From the NCBI GenBank assembly GCA_028713555.1, contig JAQTOA010000005.1, positions 1 through 64,000 of the forward strand: 64,000 nt of DNA, written 5' to 3'. The stretch comes from Sterolibacterium sp. (GTDB lineage: Bacteria; Pseudomonadota; Gammaproteobacteria; Burkholderiales; Rhodocyclaceae). Every line of letters starts with the position of its first letter. Position 1 is the first letter of the stretch. Made by a program: the position numbers and the translations under genes. Positions 17,079-26,506 of the stretch are shown here, one piece after another. The notes under the pieces were generated by a model. It saw nothing but the letters and a program-made list of their open reading frames with translations, made no database searches and was not told where the DNA came from.

Positions 17079-18320
17079 TCAGGCCTTTCTGCTGAAGTGC
17101 AGCGGTAACCGGCAGAGACCGACGAAATCGGGAAGCCCGGGGGCAGGCAAGATTTCGAAAACGGCAGCGTGGTCCCACCAGTCGTAGCTTTCGCTGATGT
17201 GGGATTCGGCGCGATGGAGGGCGACGGTCACGCTGTAACTGCCAGGACCGAGATTGAGCTCGGTAATCTTGAACTCGAAGGCGGTCTCGCGGCCGGCCGC
17301 AATGTGGCCAAGTTCGGCCGCGAGGCAGTGGGTGTTGGTGCCGAACACTTCGATGCCAAGGCGGTCCTTGATCATGATGCCGATGGTGAAGGTATGTTCG
17401 TCGACTTCTTCGTTGCGGACAATGCGCACTTCGATGGCGAGGGGGGCGCCGATGGCCAGCGCCGGCGTGGTGTCGGCGCTGCCGTCGAGCAGAACCGCCT
17501 CGATGCGCGCCTTGCGGTTGCCGGAGCGGAAGCCGGCGCGGCCGAGACGATCGTTCACGGGACCGGATTCGATGCCTTCGGCCTGTCCGGCAGCGCCGGA
17601 AAGGGTGGCATTGTAGTAGTCAAGAACTTCGTTGGGATCGCCGTCGCGCACCATGAGCCCGTTTTCGAGAAGGATGGCGCGGTCGCAAAGGAGCTTGACG
17701 GCGCCGGGATCGTGGGAAACAAACAGCAGGGTCATGCCGGCCTGGCGGTAGTGGCGGATACGATCGAAGCACTTGTGCTGGAAGTAGGCGTCGCCGACGG
17801 CAAGCGCTTCGTCGATGACCAGGATCTCCGGCTGCACGGCAGTGGAAATGCTGAAAGCCAGGCGCACCTGCATGCCACTGGAATAAGTACGGACAGGTTC
17901 GTCGATGTAGGATCCGATTTCGGCGAAGGCTTCGATTTCCGGCATGCGGCTGTCCACCTCCTCGCCGCTCATGCCCAGCAGTTGTCCGGCAATGCGGGCG
18001 TTCTGGCGGCCGGTGAAATCGGGGTGGAAGCCCATGCCCAGTTCGAGCAGGCCGGCCATGCGACCGCCGACACGCACCTCGCCTTCGCTGGCCGCGCTGG
18101 TGCCCATGACGAGCTTGAGCAAGGTGCTCTTGCCGGCGCCGTTGCGGCCGATGATGCCCACCGACTCGCCGGGGGCCACCTGGAAGTCGATGTTGCGCAA
18201 CACCCAGATCAGCTTATGCGCAGTGGCCGCGCCCGGCACGATCCATTCGCGCAGGCGTCCCCACCGGCTGTGATAGCGCTTGTAGGACTTGCCGAGATTG
18301 CGAATCGATAGATGCCCCAT
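17079..18320 (-). CDS. wzt: ABC transporter ATPase with C-terminal glycan-binding domain (Wzt-like)
   Basis: About 413 residues. The N-terminal ATPase has Walker A GRNGAGKST, signature YSSGMQVRL, Walker B ILVIDEAL and the switch His (FVSHD). After ~260 there is a ~150-residue beta-rich C-terminal domain, as in Wzt proteins that recognise the capped O antigen. I take ATG at 18320, one base after the upstream stop; a TTG at 18329 in frame is possible. It powers export of the lipid-linked polysaccharide through Wzm, which is encoded on the plus strand at 11124. The coiled-coil methyltransferase follows 3 bp downstream, in line with cap-dependent export. Confidence 0.9.
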   Translation of the reverse strand: MGHLSIRNLGKSYKRYHSRWGRLREWIVPGAATAHKLIWVLRNIDFQVAPGESVGIIGRNGAGKSTLLKLVMGTSAASEGEVRVGGRMAGLLELGMGFHPDFTGRQNARIAGQLLGMSGEEVDSRMPEIEAFAEIGSYIDEPVRTYSSGMQVRLAFSISTAVQPEILVIDEALAVGDAYFQHKCFDRIRHYRQAGMTLLFVSHDPGAVKLLCDRAILLENGLMVRDGDPNEVLDYYNATLSGAAGQAEGIESGPVNDRLGRAGFRSGNRKARIEAVLLDGSADTTPALAIGAPLAIEVRIVRNEEVDEHTFTIGIMIKDRLGIEVFGTNTHCLAAELGHIAAGRETAFEFKITELNLGPGSYSVTVALHRAESHISESYDWWDHAAVFEILPAPGLPDFVGLCRLPLHFSRKA

Positions 18321-18321
18321 G

Positions 18322-19992
18322 TCACTCAACCACCAACCATTGCTTGCTGTTCAGATCCAGCCGGCATAGCCCGACGAGGCCATGCTTCTTCGCGTAGGCG
18401 CTGACGCGCTCGGCGTAGTCCGGGTTGTTGGGGAAACCAAAGTTCCAGTCCGGCGGATTGAAAGACGCAACGCCATTGATTGTCGGAATCCGGATCATCT
18501 GGGCGATGATCATAGCACTGACGTTGTGCGCATAATAATTGTTAATCCATTCGGGAAAGCCGGGGAAAGAATCCTGGCCTTCCCACCCCGACACATAAAA
18601 CACCCGACAGGCGTCGGGCGGCGCATGCGGCATCGAGATGCGCGCCAGTTCCGCTTGCCGGTCAAGATTCAGGTAGGGCTTGTTGATTTCTCCGGCGACC
18701 AGTAATGCTGCAAGCGGAAGCAGGACTGGCAGTGGGATGTGCTTCAGCGACAGATACTTGACCGCAATGACAACGACCGGCAGCGCCAGAAATATCTGAT
18801 AGGCTGCAACCACGTTCAGCGCTTTCGCACCCGGGAACAACTCGTAGACAAAGAACCATGCGCTGTGATGAGAAACGTTCAGGGTCAGCAACCAGGTAAG
18901 CACGCTGGCGATGACCAGCGACGGCAGGACCAGCTCGGTGCTCGCCTGGTGGGGCTTCCTCAAAAACCGAATGCAGCCGCATAAGAACAGGAAAAACAAT
19001 AGGACGGTAAACCCGGTGTTGTAATACTCGCCCTGCGGCCAGTAGCCCGGGGAGAGATAGGACAAGATGCGGTTATAAAGATGGCCATACAAAATATTGT
19101 CGTAACCGACCTGAAGAATGTTCTCAATAGGAATGGTATTCGCTACCACGGTTTCGTAGGCGCGCACACCGGACTCGCGGGATTTCGGCAAAAACGCGTA
19201 GATGAACGGCAGCAGTGAGACAAAAGCCGATCCAATAACCAGGATAACCGAGCCATAGCAGGCTGCAAGCCTGGTTTTCAGATCGGCCCATCCAGGTCGC
19301 CCGGCCCTGACCAGCATGACCACCGCAAAAGCGCTGAAGTAGAAGGCGAAAAACCAGGCCATATAGAAACAGGTCAGGCACCACGCACCATAGAACAGCC
19401 CGGCAGCCAGCCCCATCACCCTGAACTTTCTCGTATGGCCTTCAAGAAAAGCTGTAATCGCGCTCCAGATGAGCAATGTCAGAATAGGTGCAAACGCAAC
19501 GGTGGCAAGTTGTATCCTCTGGCTGTGTATCGTCATGCCGTTGCTCAGGGTGAACAGAATTGCCGCCAGCAGCGCCCAGTAGAACGACAGGGAGAACGCT
19601 TTTCTGCACAGCAGATAAGCCCCGACGAATCCCGAGGACTTGATGACCAGGCTGGCAAGCTCGGTAGCGATAAATGGATCCAGGCCAAACAACCGGAATG
19701 GGGAGTAGGCTATGCCAACCAGGAAATAGGCGTCCGTCTGGGCAATGGTTCTGGTGTAAGGAAAAAAGTAATTGACCTGGGACCAAGTGGCATCTCCGCC
19801 CAGAACATGAAACCAGTGTTCGAGAATGGTTGCCACAATGACTGCGTCGTACCTGTCCCCATGCAGGACGGCAAACCCGTCAAGCAACTGATAGCGGTCC
19901 TGGACAACCAGACAAAGAAGCAGGAATATCCCGAGCAGCAGAAATCTTTGAGCGCGCCCTGGATCAGTCCAGGCACGCAAGTTAGAACCCAT
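18322..19992 (-). CDS. Polytopic membrane protein, possible GT-C-type glycosyltransferase
   Basis: About 556 residues from ATG at 19992, which has GGAGA five bases upstream. It has ten or more hydrophobic segments and a soluble C-terminal tail. Early loop motifs such as HGDRYDAVIVATILEHW and NYFFPYTRTIAQTDAYFL resemble the first periplasmic loop with acidic residues in lipid-linked sugar transferases of the GT-C fold; I do not recognise a named family. It is transcribed with wzt downstream and the EamA-like and GT2 genes upstream. Likely role: periplasmic modification of an exported glycan. Function not proven. Confidence 0.7.
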   Translation of the reverse strand: MGSNLRAWTDPGRAQRFLLLGIFLLLCLVVQDRYQLLDGFAVLHGDRYDAVIVATILEHWFHVLGGDATWSQVNYFFPYTRTIAQTDAYFLVGIAYSPFRLFGLDPFIATELASLVIKSSGFVGAYLLCRKAFSLSFYWALLAAILFTLSNGMTIHSQRIQLATVAFAPILTLLIWSAITAFLEGHTRKFRVMGLAAGLFYGAWCLTCFYMAWFFAFYFSAFAVVMLVRAGRPGWADLKTRLAACYGSVILVIGSAFVSLLPFIYAFLPKSRESGVRAYETVVANTIPIENILQVGYDNILYGHLYNRILSYLSPGYWPQGEYYNTGFTVLLFFLFLCGCIRFLRKPHQASTELVLPSLVIASVLTWLLTLNVSHHSAWFFVYELFPGAKALNVVAAYQIFLALPVVVIAVKYLSLKHIPLPVLLPLAALLVAGEINKPYLNLDRQAELARISMPHAPPDACRVFYVSGWEGQDSFPGFPEWINNYYAHNVSAMIIAQMIRIPTINGVASFNPPDWNFGFPNNPDYAERVSAYAKKHGLVGLCRLDLNSKQWLVVE

Positions 19993-20012
19993 ATTTTTCT
20001 CCGACAACCTGC

Positions 20013-20351
20013 TCAGGATCTCAGCGCGATGATAATCCCCAGCACGATCAACGTGACTCCGACAAAGTATTGCGGCTGGAATCGCTCCCCGAGAAACAGG
20101 TGGCTTCCCGCAGGCACCAGGACAAAGGCCAGCGCCATCAGCGGATAAGCGCGACCCAACTCCATTCTTTGCAGCACCCATACCCAGGCCAGGGTGGTTA
20201 TCCCATACAGCGCAAAAGCCGCGAGCAGGAGTCCCATGGTGTTGGTATCAAAGTAGCTGCCAGACCGTTGCAGCGATGCAGCGCTCAGCTTGAACAATAT
20301 CTGGCCCACCGCGATGCCAAGTACGCAGGCAAATGCCACAAAATAACTCAT
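20013..20351 (-). CDS. Small EamA/SMR-type membrane protein (ArnE/F-like flippase subunit)
   Basis: 112 residues with four hydrophobic helices and the SMR/EamA-type motif TLAWVWVLQRMELGRAYPLMAL; LGERFQPQYFVGVTLIVLGI forms the last helix. ArnE/ArnF pairs of this kind flip undecaprenyl-phosphate sugars. Only one such subunit is visible here, so it may act as a homodimer. It lies between a GT2 gene and a polytopic membrane protein, a layout seen in three-component glycan-modification systems (GT2 charges the lipid carrier, a flippase turns it over, a GT-C enzyme transfers it). Confidence 0.75.
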   Translation of the reverse strand: MSYFVAFACVLGIAVGQILFKLSAASLQRSGSYFDTNTMGLLLAAFALYGITTLAWVWVLQRMELGRAYPLMALAFVLVPAGSHLFLGERFQPQYFVGVTLIVLGIIIALRS

Positions 20352-20384
20352 CGAGCAAACCGACCAGTCGCGCGAGATTTGTTG

Positions 20385-21386
20385 TCAGCTCGCATCTTCG
20401 GTCTCCGTCCGGTTTCTGATATTTCGTTTGAGTCGGTGGAATGGCCGGTTCGGAACCGAACTGATGTCATGGCCCAGAAAAGCCAGGATTAGCTGCAGGC
20501 CGATAATCACCGGCAAAGCCGAGAGCATTACCGTTCCCGCCGATGAAGGGTGGTCCAGACTGATCGAGTGAATCCAGTGATAGCTGCCGAACAAGCAGCC
20601 AAACAAGAACATGACCATACCCAGCGGCAGCTCGACGGAGGCCAGCGACATATCCCTGAGATAATAGTTATAGAAAACTCTTTTCAGGAAATTGCGGACA
20701 TGCTTGACGAGAAACTCGCCAATAATCCGCGAAATTTTCAGATTGCTTACCTCGTCGCCATATTTGGCATTCATCGGAATATCAACGACGACTGCGCGCA
20801 ACGTGTTCAGCCGAAAAAGCATGTCGGTTTCAAAAAAATAGCGGCGACTGATCTTCTTGAACGGCAGATGTCTCGCTACGTCGGCATGAACCGCCGTGTA
20901 TCCGTTGGTTGGATCGAAAATATCCCAATACCCTGACGACAGCTTGGTCATGAACGACAAGGCTGCGTTGCCAATCAAGCGGCCCCTGGGCATGGCGTGA
21001 ATCTCCTCCAGGTCGAAGAAACGATTCCCCTTGGTGTAGTCGGCCTCGCCTGCTGCAATTGGCGCCACAAAGTCCGGGATCAGTCTTGGGTCCATCTGAC
21101 CGTCGCCGTCAACCTTGACGATAATCTCCATCCCGTCGTCAATCGCTGCCTGGTAGCCTGTCATGACAGCACCGCCGACACCCTGATTTTCCGGATTTCT
21201 GAGGACAAGGACGCGCGGGTCCTTGCAATTTTCTTCAACACAAGCCCCCGAGCTATCCGGACAGCAGTCATCGACGACGTAAATCCGGCTGACCTCAGGG
21301 CCAATCCGACTGATTACGCCGAGAATGTAATTGCGGACCTTGTAGCAGGGAATCACTACCGCAATTTTTTGGTTTGTATTCGTCAC
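20385..21386 (-). CDS. GT2 glycosyltransferase with C-terminal membrane helices
   Basis: About 333 residues. A GT-A domain (VVIPCYKVRNYI, VVDDCCPDSSG, VKVDGDGQMDP with the DxD-like metal site) is followed by two membrane helices, as in DPM1/GtrB-like enzymes that make polyprenyl-phosphate sugars. The start is uncertain: GTG at 21386 gives the usual GT2 N-terminus, while a longer GTG at 21425 would begin inside a duplicated fragment of another gene (21406-21454) and lacks a ribosome site. The flippase-like and GT-C-like genes follow. Confidence 0.82.
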   Translation of the reverse strand: MTNTNQKIAVVIPCYKVRNYILGVISRIGPEVSRIYVVDDCCPDSSGACVEENCKDPRVLVLRNPENQGVGGAVMTGYQAAIDDGMEIIVKVDGDGQMDPRLIPDFVAPIAAGEADYTKGNRFFDLEEIHAMPRGRLIGNAALSFMTKLSSGYWDIFDPTNGYTAVHADVARHLPFKKISRRYFFETDMLFRLNTLRAVVVDIPMNAKYGDEVSNLKISRIIGEFLVKHVRNFLKRVFYNYYLRDMSLASVELPLGMVMFLFGCLFGSYHWIHSISLDHPSSAGTVMLSALPVIIGLQLILAFLGHDISSVPNRPFHRLKRNIRNRTETEDAS

Positions 21387-21405
21387 GCCGTGTTTTGAAC
21401 CCCTA

Positions 21406-21454
21406 TTTACGGACTTTATTGCCACTTCCGGCTTATCTTGATTTTGTCGCCATT
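21406..21454 (-). repeat. 49-bp direct repeat, left copy (gene 3'-end fragment)
   Basis: This stretch matches 27484-27532 at 43 of 49 positions in the same orientation. The right copy is the authentic 3' end of the TPR/barrel gene (ending KISWKWQQSP). Here the same codons read KISRKWQ followed by a stop. No rest of that gene lies next to it, so this is a detached, decayed fragment at the edge of the 6-kb AT-richer cassette. Confidence 0.85.
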
Positions 21455-21499
21455 TGACGGACTTCTCTACTTAAAATTGGTGCGGCTGCAAGGGGCAGG

Positions 21500-23638
21500 T
21501 CAATTCGAACTAATTTCCGGTCTCAATTCAAGAGAGACGATCCCCAACCCGAGGCGCCTGGCATCCTCTGACAAACCTAACTCAGCCGGTGACTTTGCAT
21601 TCTTAAAATTGAATTTAATCAATAGCTGTCCATTTTTCTCCAGCGCCAGAACCTTGGGTATTTTAACAACTCGCACCCCGCTATTATGTTGCTGGTTGTA
21701 ATTCAAAGTGGCAGCATGGTGATTGTTAACCAGGATATCGACTTCCTGAGATGGATGTTTGTCGGCCAAAAAAGCATGGCCATCAATCAATAATTCGAGA
21801 TCATTCTTTGGCCTGCTAGAGAGATCCAGAAGCAGTGACGCCGTATCGCCGTCAGACCATGTTCCCCAATTTTCAGGCGCAGACCATCCCAGCAATTTAT
21901 ATTTTTGGCCGGTGCCGTTCGAAGAGAAATAAATGCGCTCGAAGTCATAAGCGCCTCCCCCGGAAATACTGGCGACTGCACTCGTATTACAAGTTCTACA
22001 TTCTTTCAGATTCGGTGCGATGATGCGGAATCCATCCAGAACACCTGCAACATCTGATGCGGAAATATGGCTTGAAGCGATTCTCCAGAGCACATCGTCA
22101 TTGAAGACATAAAGTGAATCTGGGCTAAGTTCGTTATTGACCACGGACGCAGTAATATTTTCTCGTGTCTCTTGCTCTTTTTTCGGATTTATTCTTGCAA
22201 AATATCCCGTATTAATCGCCATTCGATGCGCGGCAGCGAACTGGGATAATGGCATCCAGTTGGTGGCGGAATTATTAGCAGGAAGAACGACAATTATTTT
22301 TCTGCATTGCTGGGCTATGTCGCCCCAAAGAGGGGAAGCCATGGGCGAGACCCACACTGCCGAATGAGAATATTTCTTCCTAAGATGATGCCATGCGTCG
22401 GTGGAATCAATCACCTGGATCACCAACATCGCCACGCAAAACGTAATTGCAACTCTACGTTTTAATCTGGTAAATAGAAAATAGAATATCAGCAGGAATA
22501 TAAGGTAATAAACCGGCCAGAAGAATCTGCCGGCAACTCTAAATGTATTTGTGAGGGGTCTTATTATCCATGGCAAACCGTATGAGAATAACTCATGGGC
22601 GCCAGCGGCCACATGATTTGAAAGTGCATAGCAGAAAAGGCCAATGGAGATAATTGTTATCGGGATAATCTTGACTTCATAGCTTATCTTTGGGTTTCGA
22701 AGAAATTCATAACCGGCTATAAACCCGAGTCCAAGCATGCCAATGCCGAAATAATTGAACCCCTCATTCCAGCCTCCGCCTACTTCCTGGTCGCGAAACA
22801 ATTTTGACCAAATGACATTGGGGTCAATCACGGATAACAGATTCATGCGATAAAAGCCGTAACCATCGGATGCAATGCCGCTACCCAGCATGAAATATCC
22901 GGCAGCCCACATGCTGAATGCAATGGATAGGCTTCCAACCAGAAAATAGCGGGCTGTTTCTACGTTGCCGGTCTGTTTTATCCAGCGCCTCTGGATCAGA
23001 TCGGCCAACCAGATCGCTGTAACCATTGCAAGTAAATAAGCTTGTATCAGTGCTGTTGCTGCCAGCAAGACGATCCAGCGTGTAATGCAGGTTTTCTTTG
23101 CAAAATAAAAGTAAAGACCGGCTAGCAAAACCCATTGGGCAAGCAAAGCGTAATGGACGACTTGCAATCTCCATAAAAATACCGGCGCGATTAAGAAGAA
23201 TACGCAGCCGATGATTGGTAGCCATTTATCTTGGGTAAAAAGTGCAAGTAACTTCCATGCGAAGAATGATTGAAGTGAAAAGCAAATCAGAATCCAAAGC
23301 CCGGTGTACTGGAACATCTCGGGCAAAAACGCGTTTAGCGGTTTGAAAATAAATGCCAGCAGTGGAATTGAATCCGTAAAGACGATAGAACTGCCAATCT
23401 CCATCCCGTAATTGGGATTAGCGCCTATTGGCCATTGGAAAAATGGCGAGTAACGGAAAAACTGCCACCCTAACCAATGGGTAGCGGGATCCCCATCCAT
23501 CAGCCAGTCCGTATAGGTTGGCCAAAGAATTTTGCCTCCTGTAATGAGCCAGAAGGCTGCGCAGCCAAACAGCATCGACCACCAGGCGCCACTGATCTTC
23601 GGTATTTTGCTAAAACACATTTTTATAAACACGGACAT
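21500..23638 (-). CDS. Large polytopic membrane protein (DUF6311-like)
   Basis: 712 residues with about twelve hydrophobic segments in the first ~430 and a C-terminal soluble beta-rich domain. The early loop reads DGDPATHWLGWQFFR, then QWPIGANPNYG, SIVFTDSIPLLAF and FQYTGLWIL, which fits the DUF6311 family of GT-C-like membrane proteins as I remember it. No ribosome site is obvious before the ATG at 23638. Base composition is clearly AT-richer than the flanking genes, which suggests transfer. It sits in the cassette between the 49-bp repeats. Probable role: periplasmic sugar transfer to a surface glycan. Confidence 0.75.
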   Translation of the reverse strand: MSVFIKMCFSKIPKISGAWWSMLFGCAAFWLITGGKILWPTYTDWLMDGDPATHWLGWQFFRYSPFFQWPIGANPNYGMEIGSSIVFTDSIPLLAFIFKPLNAFLPEMFQYTGLWILICFSLQSFFAWKLLALFTQDKWLPIIGCVFFLIAPVFLWRLQVVHYALLAQWVLLAGLYFYFAKKTCITRWIVLLAATALIQAYLLAMVTAIWLADLIQRRWIKQTGNVETARYFLVGSLSIAFSMWAAGYFMLGSGIASDGYGFYRMNLLSVIDPNVIWSKLFRDQEVGGGWNEGFNYFGIGMLGLGFIAGYEFLRNPKISYEVKIIPITIISIGLFCYALSNHVAAGAHELFSYGLPWIIRPLTNTFRVAGRFFWPVYYLIFLLIFYFLFTRLKRRVAITFCVAMLVIQVIDSTDAWHHLRKKYSHSAVWVSPMASPLWGDIAQQCRKIIVVLPANNSATNWMPLSQFAAAHRMAINTGYFARINPKKEQETRENITASVVNNELSPDSLYVFNDDVLWRIASSHISASDVAGVLDGFRIIAPNLKECRTCNTSAVASISGGGAYDFERIYFSSNGTGQKYKLLGWSAPENWGTWSDGDTASLLLDLSSRPKNDLELLIDGHAFLADKHPSQEVDILVNNHHAATLNYNQQHNSGVRVVKIPKVLALEKNGQLLIKFNFKNAKSPAELGLSEDARRLGLGIVSLELRPEISSN

Positions 23639-23674
23639 TCGGAAATCACAGTATGTTAGTAGTACGCTTTTGCG

Positions 23675-25387
23675 CTAGTGTCCCAACCGCATCGCACGGA
23701 TAATTGTTCCGAAAGCAGGCAGATGCACTTCTACCGTGCTTTCCCCAATAGGTAATTGGACGGCGCAGAGAGCCGGCAAATCAGGCCGGTTTATGCAAAG
23801 TCCGGTGTCATAGGGGGTTACAATCAAATGCGCAGGGGATGAAAAAACAGGCAGTGCCACCGTCAGTTCCTTCCGGCAGAGGATATTGAAGCGCCTGACC
23901 AGATTTTCTGGTGTGGAGAGTTCCTCGTCATACGAACATCCCTCCTTTTCCATTTGCTCGCGCAGCGCTTTAGCTGAAAGAATGGGGAGCTTTCCGGAAT
24001 GCTTCGGAACGTACTCGCCGAATGCGCTGAAGCGGACATCATCCAGATTTAGCGCTTTGTCTGGCAGTAGCGAGTAATCGAGCGGGGCGAAGTTGCCGCA
24101 GGAGAAAAACATGGCCAGTAATGCAGCGACACCAATCTTAAATGCCTTTCCTGGCGTAAAGATATGCTGCACTGACAGAAGAGCGAGAGCGATACTTGCC
24201 GGCGTAATTATCGCCAAGAGACGCCATGGGAACTGAAGAAATGCCGCACCTGGTACGTGGCGATAAATGGGAATCGCCGATCGTGTCTGCATGAACATGG
24301 CCATACCTCCTACCAGCATCATTGCGATGGTCTGGGAAGAAGGCGCGTGCCGAAGGAAGGGGGTGGCTAGAGGCTTCTGTGATCCCATGCGAATACTGCG
24401 GATATGGAACCAGACAGCCACTGCGCCGCTGCTCAACATGAGAACGGTGAGCGGGAAATCCAATTGGACAGTGTAACTCTGCCAGGTGCGCCCCCATTGC
24501 CATTGAGAGTCCCAGAAATAAAGCCCTAGGGCCTTGATCTGATTTTCCGGCAAAAAATTGAGGGGGATGATGCGTTGCATGTCATAGTCTTGACCTAACA
24601 GGGCCATGGCAAAAAGGTAAGGGCCAGCCAGAAGACCAAAAATAATCAGAGCTCGTCCAATCGATGTGATTCGCATGATTTTCAGGGGCAGATGTTTGGT
24701 GAAAATCAGGCAGAGTCCTGTCAGCACAGTAATAATGCCCATAAAATAGGCAAGGGTTGAATGTGCGAGGAAAATAAGCGCGAGGCTGACAGAAAAACCA
24801 GCTGAGACAAGATTATTCCTGATGCTTTGCAGAAAAAATGCCAGGCACCATGGCGCAAGCATGGCCGCAGCAAATTCGGCCATGGCGCCACGAACCAGAT
24901 AGTTGGTATTCGTGTAATTGGCGAACAAGAGCATCACCCCGCCGCATACCGCCAGCCCATGCCCGCAACCGATCTCCCGGCATAATCTGTAAGTTCCATA
25001 AGCCCCGATAACAAGCCAACCCCATACCGTGAGTAATATCGCCGCTTTCATGGAACCTATCAAGGCATATGCATTTCCGGATACCATATAAAATAATTTG
25101 TGGTAGAGCGCTGGTTGTGCTGAACCGAAGCCCCCATTGTCGGCGGATGACCATAGAGGAAAGAAATCGCCTTGGTCAATGTGGCTTGCATATACAAGTG
25201 TCCGTGTGAAGAAGCTATCCCATTCGTGATTCATGGGCCATCCCCTCATGCGCGCAAGAGGCAGTATGGCGAGTCCGGATATGGCTACGAGAATAATGAG
25301 ACGGAACAGCATTGGAGAATGACTTGCGAGCATGGATAGGCGCTGCCACAAAGCAGCAACCCGCCTGCTGTCGAGTGAAAACCTCAC
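23675..25387 (-). CDS. Polytopic membrane protein, GT-C-like
   Basis: 570 residues beginning at GTG 25387, which overlaps the gtrA stop (GTGA). About ten hydrophobic helices are followed by a soluble tail. The first loop, RGWPMNHEWDSFFTRTLVYASH then GDFFPLWSSADNGGFG, carries the acidic residues expected of a GT-C enzyme. An in-frame ATG at 25333 is an alternative start. I do not recognise a named family. It is in the AT-richer cassette with gtrA, a methyltransferase and a GT2 gene, consistent with a Gtr-type glucosylation system where this protein would be the serotype-specific transferase. Confidence 0.7.
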   Translation of the reverse strand: MRFSLDSRRVAALWQRLSMLASHSPMLFRLIILVAISGLAILPLARMRGWPMNHEWDSFFTRTLVYASHIDQGDFFPLWSSADNGGFGSAQPALYHKLFYMVSGNAYALIGSMKAAILLTVWGWLVIGAYGTYRLCREIGCGHGLAVCGGVMLLFANYTNTNYLVRGAMAEFAAAMLAPWCLAFFLQSIRNNLVSAGFSVSLALIFLAHSTLAYFMGIITVLTGLCLIFTKHLPLKIMRITSIGRALIIFGLLAGPYLFAMALLGQDYDMQRIIPLNFLPENQIKALGLYFWDSQWQWGRTWQSYTVQLDFPLTVLMLSSGAVAVWFHIRSIRMGSQKPLATPFLRHAPSSQTIAMMLVGGMAMFMQTRSAIPIYRHVPGAAFLQFPWRLLAIITPASIALALLSVQHIFTPGKAFKIGVAALLAMFFSCGNFAPLDYSLLPDKALNLDDVRFSAFGEYVPKHSGKLPILSAKALREQMEKEGCSYDEELSTPENLVRRFNILCRKELTVALPVFSSPAHLIVTPYDTGLCINRPDLPALCAVQLPIGESTVEVHLPAFGTIIRAMRLGH

Positions 25388-25773
25388 CGATATGTCCAGA
25401 AATTATGCAGCAGAAAGGTCACTGGCGGAACGACACAAACAACGAGGCCAATGCCGTACGAAAAATGTAGCCCAAAATAGTGCGCAGCGCCGGAAACAAG
25501 CATGGCCAGGGAAATGCCAATACTTGAAACAATGCAAAAACGGAAGAAATTTCTTCCTTGCAACTGGCTTGAAAAGCTCCACATGGTATTCAGCAGATAT
25601 GAAAATATAGTTGCGGCCAGAAAAGCTACTCCGTTTGCAAGCGATGGTGTTAGCAGTACTAATTGAATGAAAGCAGACGCGACGAATACGTGCAGACCTG
25701 TCACCAACAACCCGGATAGGGCAAAACGCAAGGCTGGCCTCGTGAGCGCGGGAAGCAATGTCTTAGCGCTCAT
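25384..25773 (-). CDS. GtrA-family flippase-like membrane protein
   Basis: 129 residues from ATG at 25773, overlapping the upstream methyltransferase stop by 11 bp. Four hydrophobic helices carry the GtrA signatures RFALSGLLVTGLHV, LANGVAFLAATIFSYLLN and the closing FLLHNFWTYR. GtrA is thought to flip undecaprenyl-phosphate glucose across the inner membrane. A GtrB-like GT2 gene and a GT-C-like gene lie in the same operon, completing a GtrABC-like set with an extra methyltransferase. Confidence 0.85.
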   Translation of the reverse strand: MSAKTLLPALTRPALRFALSGLLVTGLHVFVASAFIQLVLLTPSLANGVAFLAATIFSYLLNTMWSFSSQLQGRNFFRFCIVSSIGISLAMLVSGAAHYFGLHFSYGIGLVVCVVPPVTFLLHNFWTYR

Positions 25774-26506
25774 CGGCGACTGCAAGAACGCAAAGCAGTG
25801 AGACGCCAAAGGGAAGATTGAAGTGCTTTAACAAAAACCGCTCAGCGCTGAACAACGCACTGAAAAGGTTGTTAATGAAAGCCGCGGGGATACGGGTTCC
25901 GGTCGCCAAGGGGTTGCCAAGCAATTTATCTCTCAGTCGCACAATGACTGCCAGTGGGAACAGAATCGTATTGAAGTACGAAATTTTTACAGGGCGAAGC
26001 CCCGCGGCTGCTATTTTCTTGCGCAACTGAAGTGCTGAATAACGTCTCTTATGGTGGAGGAATTCGTCATGGGCACCATAAAGCCACTGATAAGCAGGGA
26101 CTGTCATTAAGATGCGGCCATTCTTTTCCAGAAGATTCTTTATGACAAGAAGTGTTTCAGTATCTTGCTCAATATGCTCCAGTACATCGAACATGCATAT
26201 CAGGTCGAATTTCTGTCTCGTAAATGGTATTTTGTCTGGACAATATCCTGCCCTAATGTCATGGCAATTGTTTGTTTTTGTTGCGGCAATAGATCGAGCT
26301 GCGTCATCCATTTCGAGAGCGCTTACTCTCCCAAACTTGTCCAGCATCTCAATATTTCCTCCTGTACCGCAACCCACTTCGAGAATTCCCGGATTATGCG
26401 GAAGGTTCAGACTCGCTATGGTTGACGAAAGAATGGCTCTTCGGCCCGAGAACCACCAATGCCTAGACTCGGTTTCCGCCATTTCAAGATAAGCGGCAGG
26501 ATTCAT
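25763..26506 (-). CDS. Class I SAM-dependent methyltransferase
   Basis: 247 residues. The N-terminus (YLEMAETESRHWWFSGRRAIL) and motif I ILEVGCGTGGNIEML are those of methyltransferases often found next to GT2 genes in O-antigen loci; motif ICMFDVLEHIEQD marks the post-II loop. The C-terminal ~60 residues are hydrophobic and may dock to the membrane. Start and stop overlap the neighbours (ATGA with the GT2 gene), so it is translationally coupled. The substrate is probably a lipid-linked sugar; not proven. Confidence 0.82.
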   Translation of the reverse strand: MNPAAYLEMAETESRHWWFSGRRAILSSTIASLNLPHNPGILEVGCGTGGNIEMLDKFGRVSALEMDDAARSIAATKTNNCHDIRAGYCPDKIPFTRQKFDLICMFDVLEHIEQDTETLLVIKNLLEKNGRILMTVPAYQWLYGAHDEFLHHKRRYSALQLRKKIAAAGLRPVKISYFNTILFPLAVIVRLRDKLLGNPLATGTRIPAAFINNLFSALFSAERFLLKHFNLPFGVSLLCVLAVADER

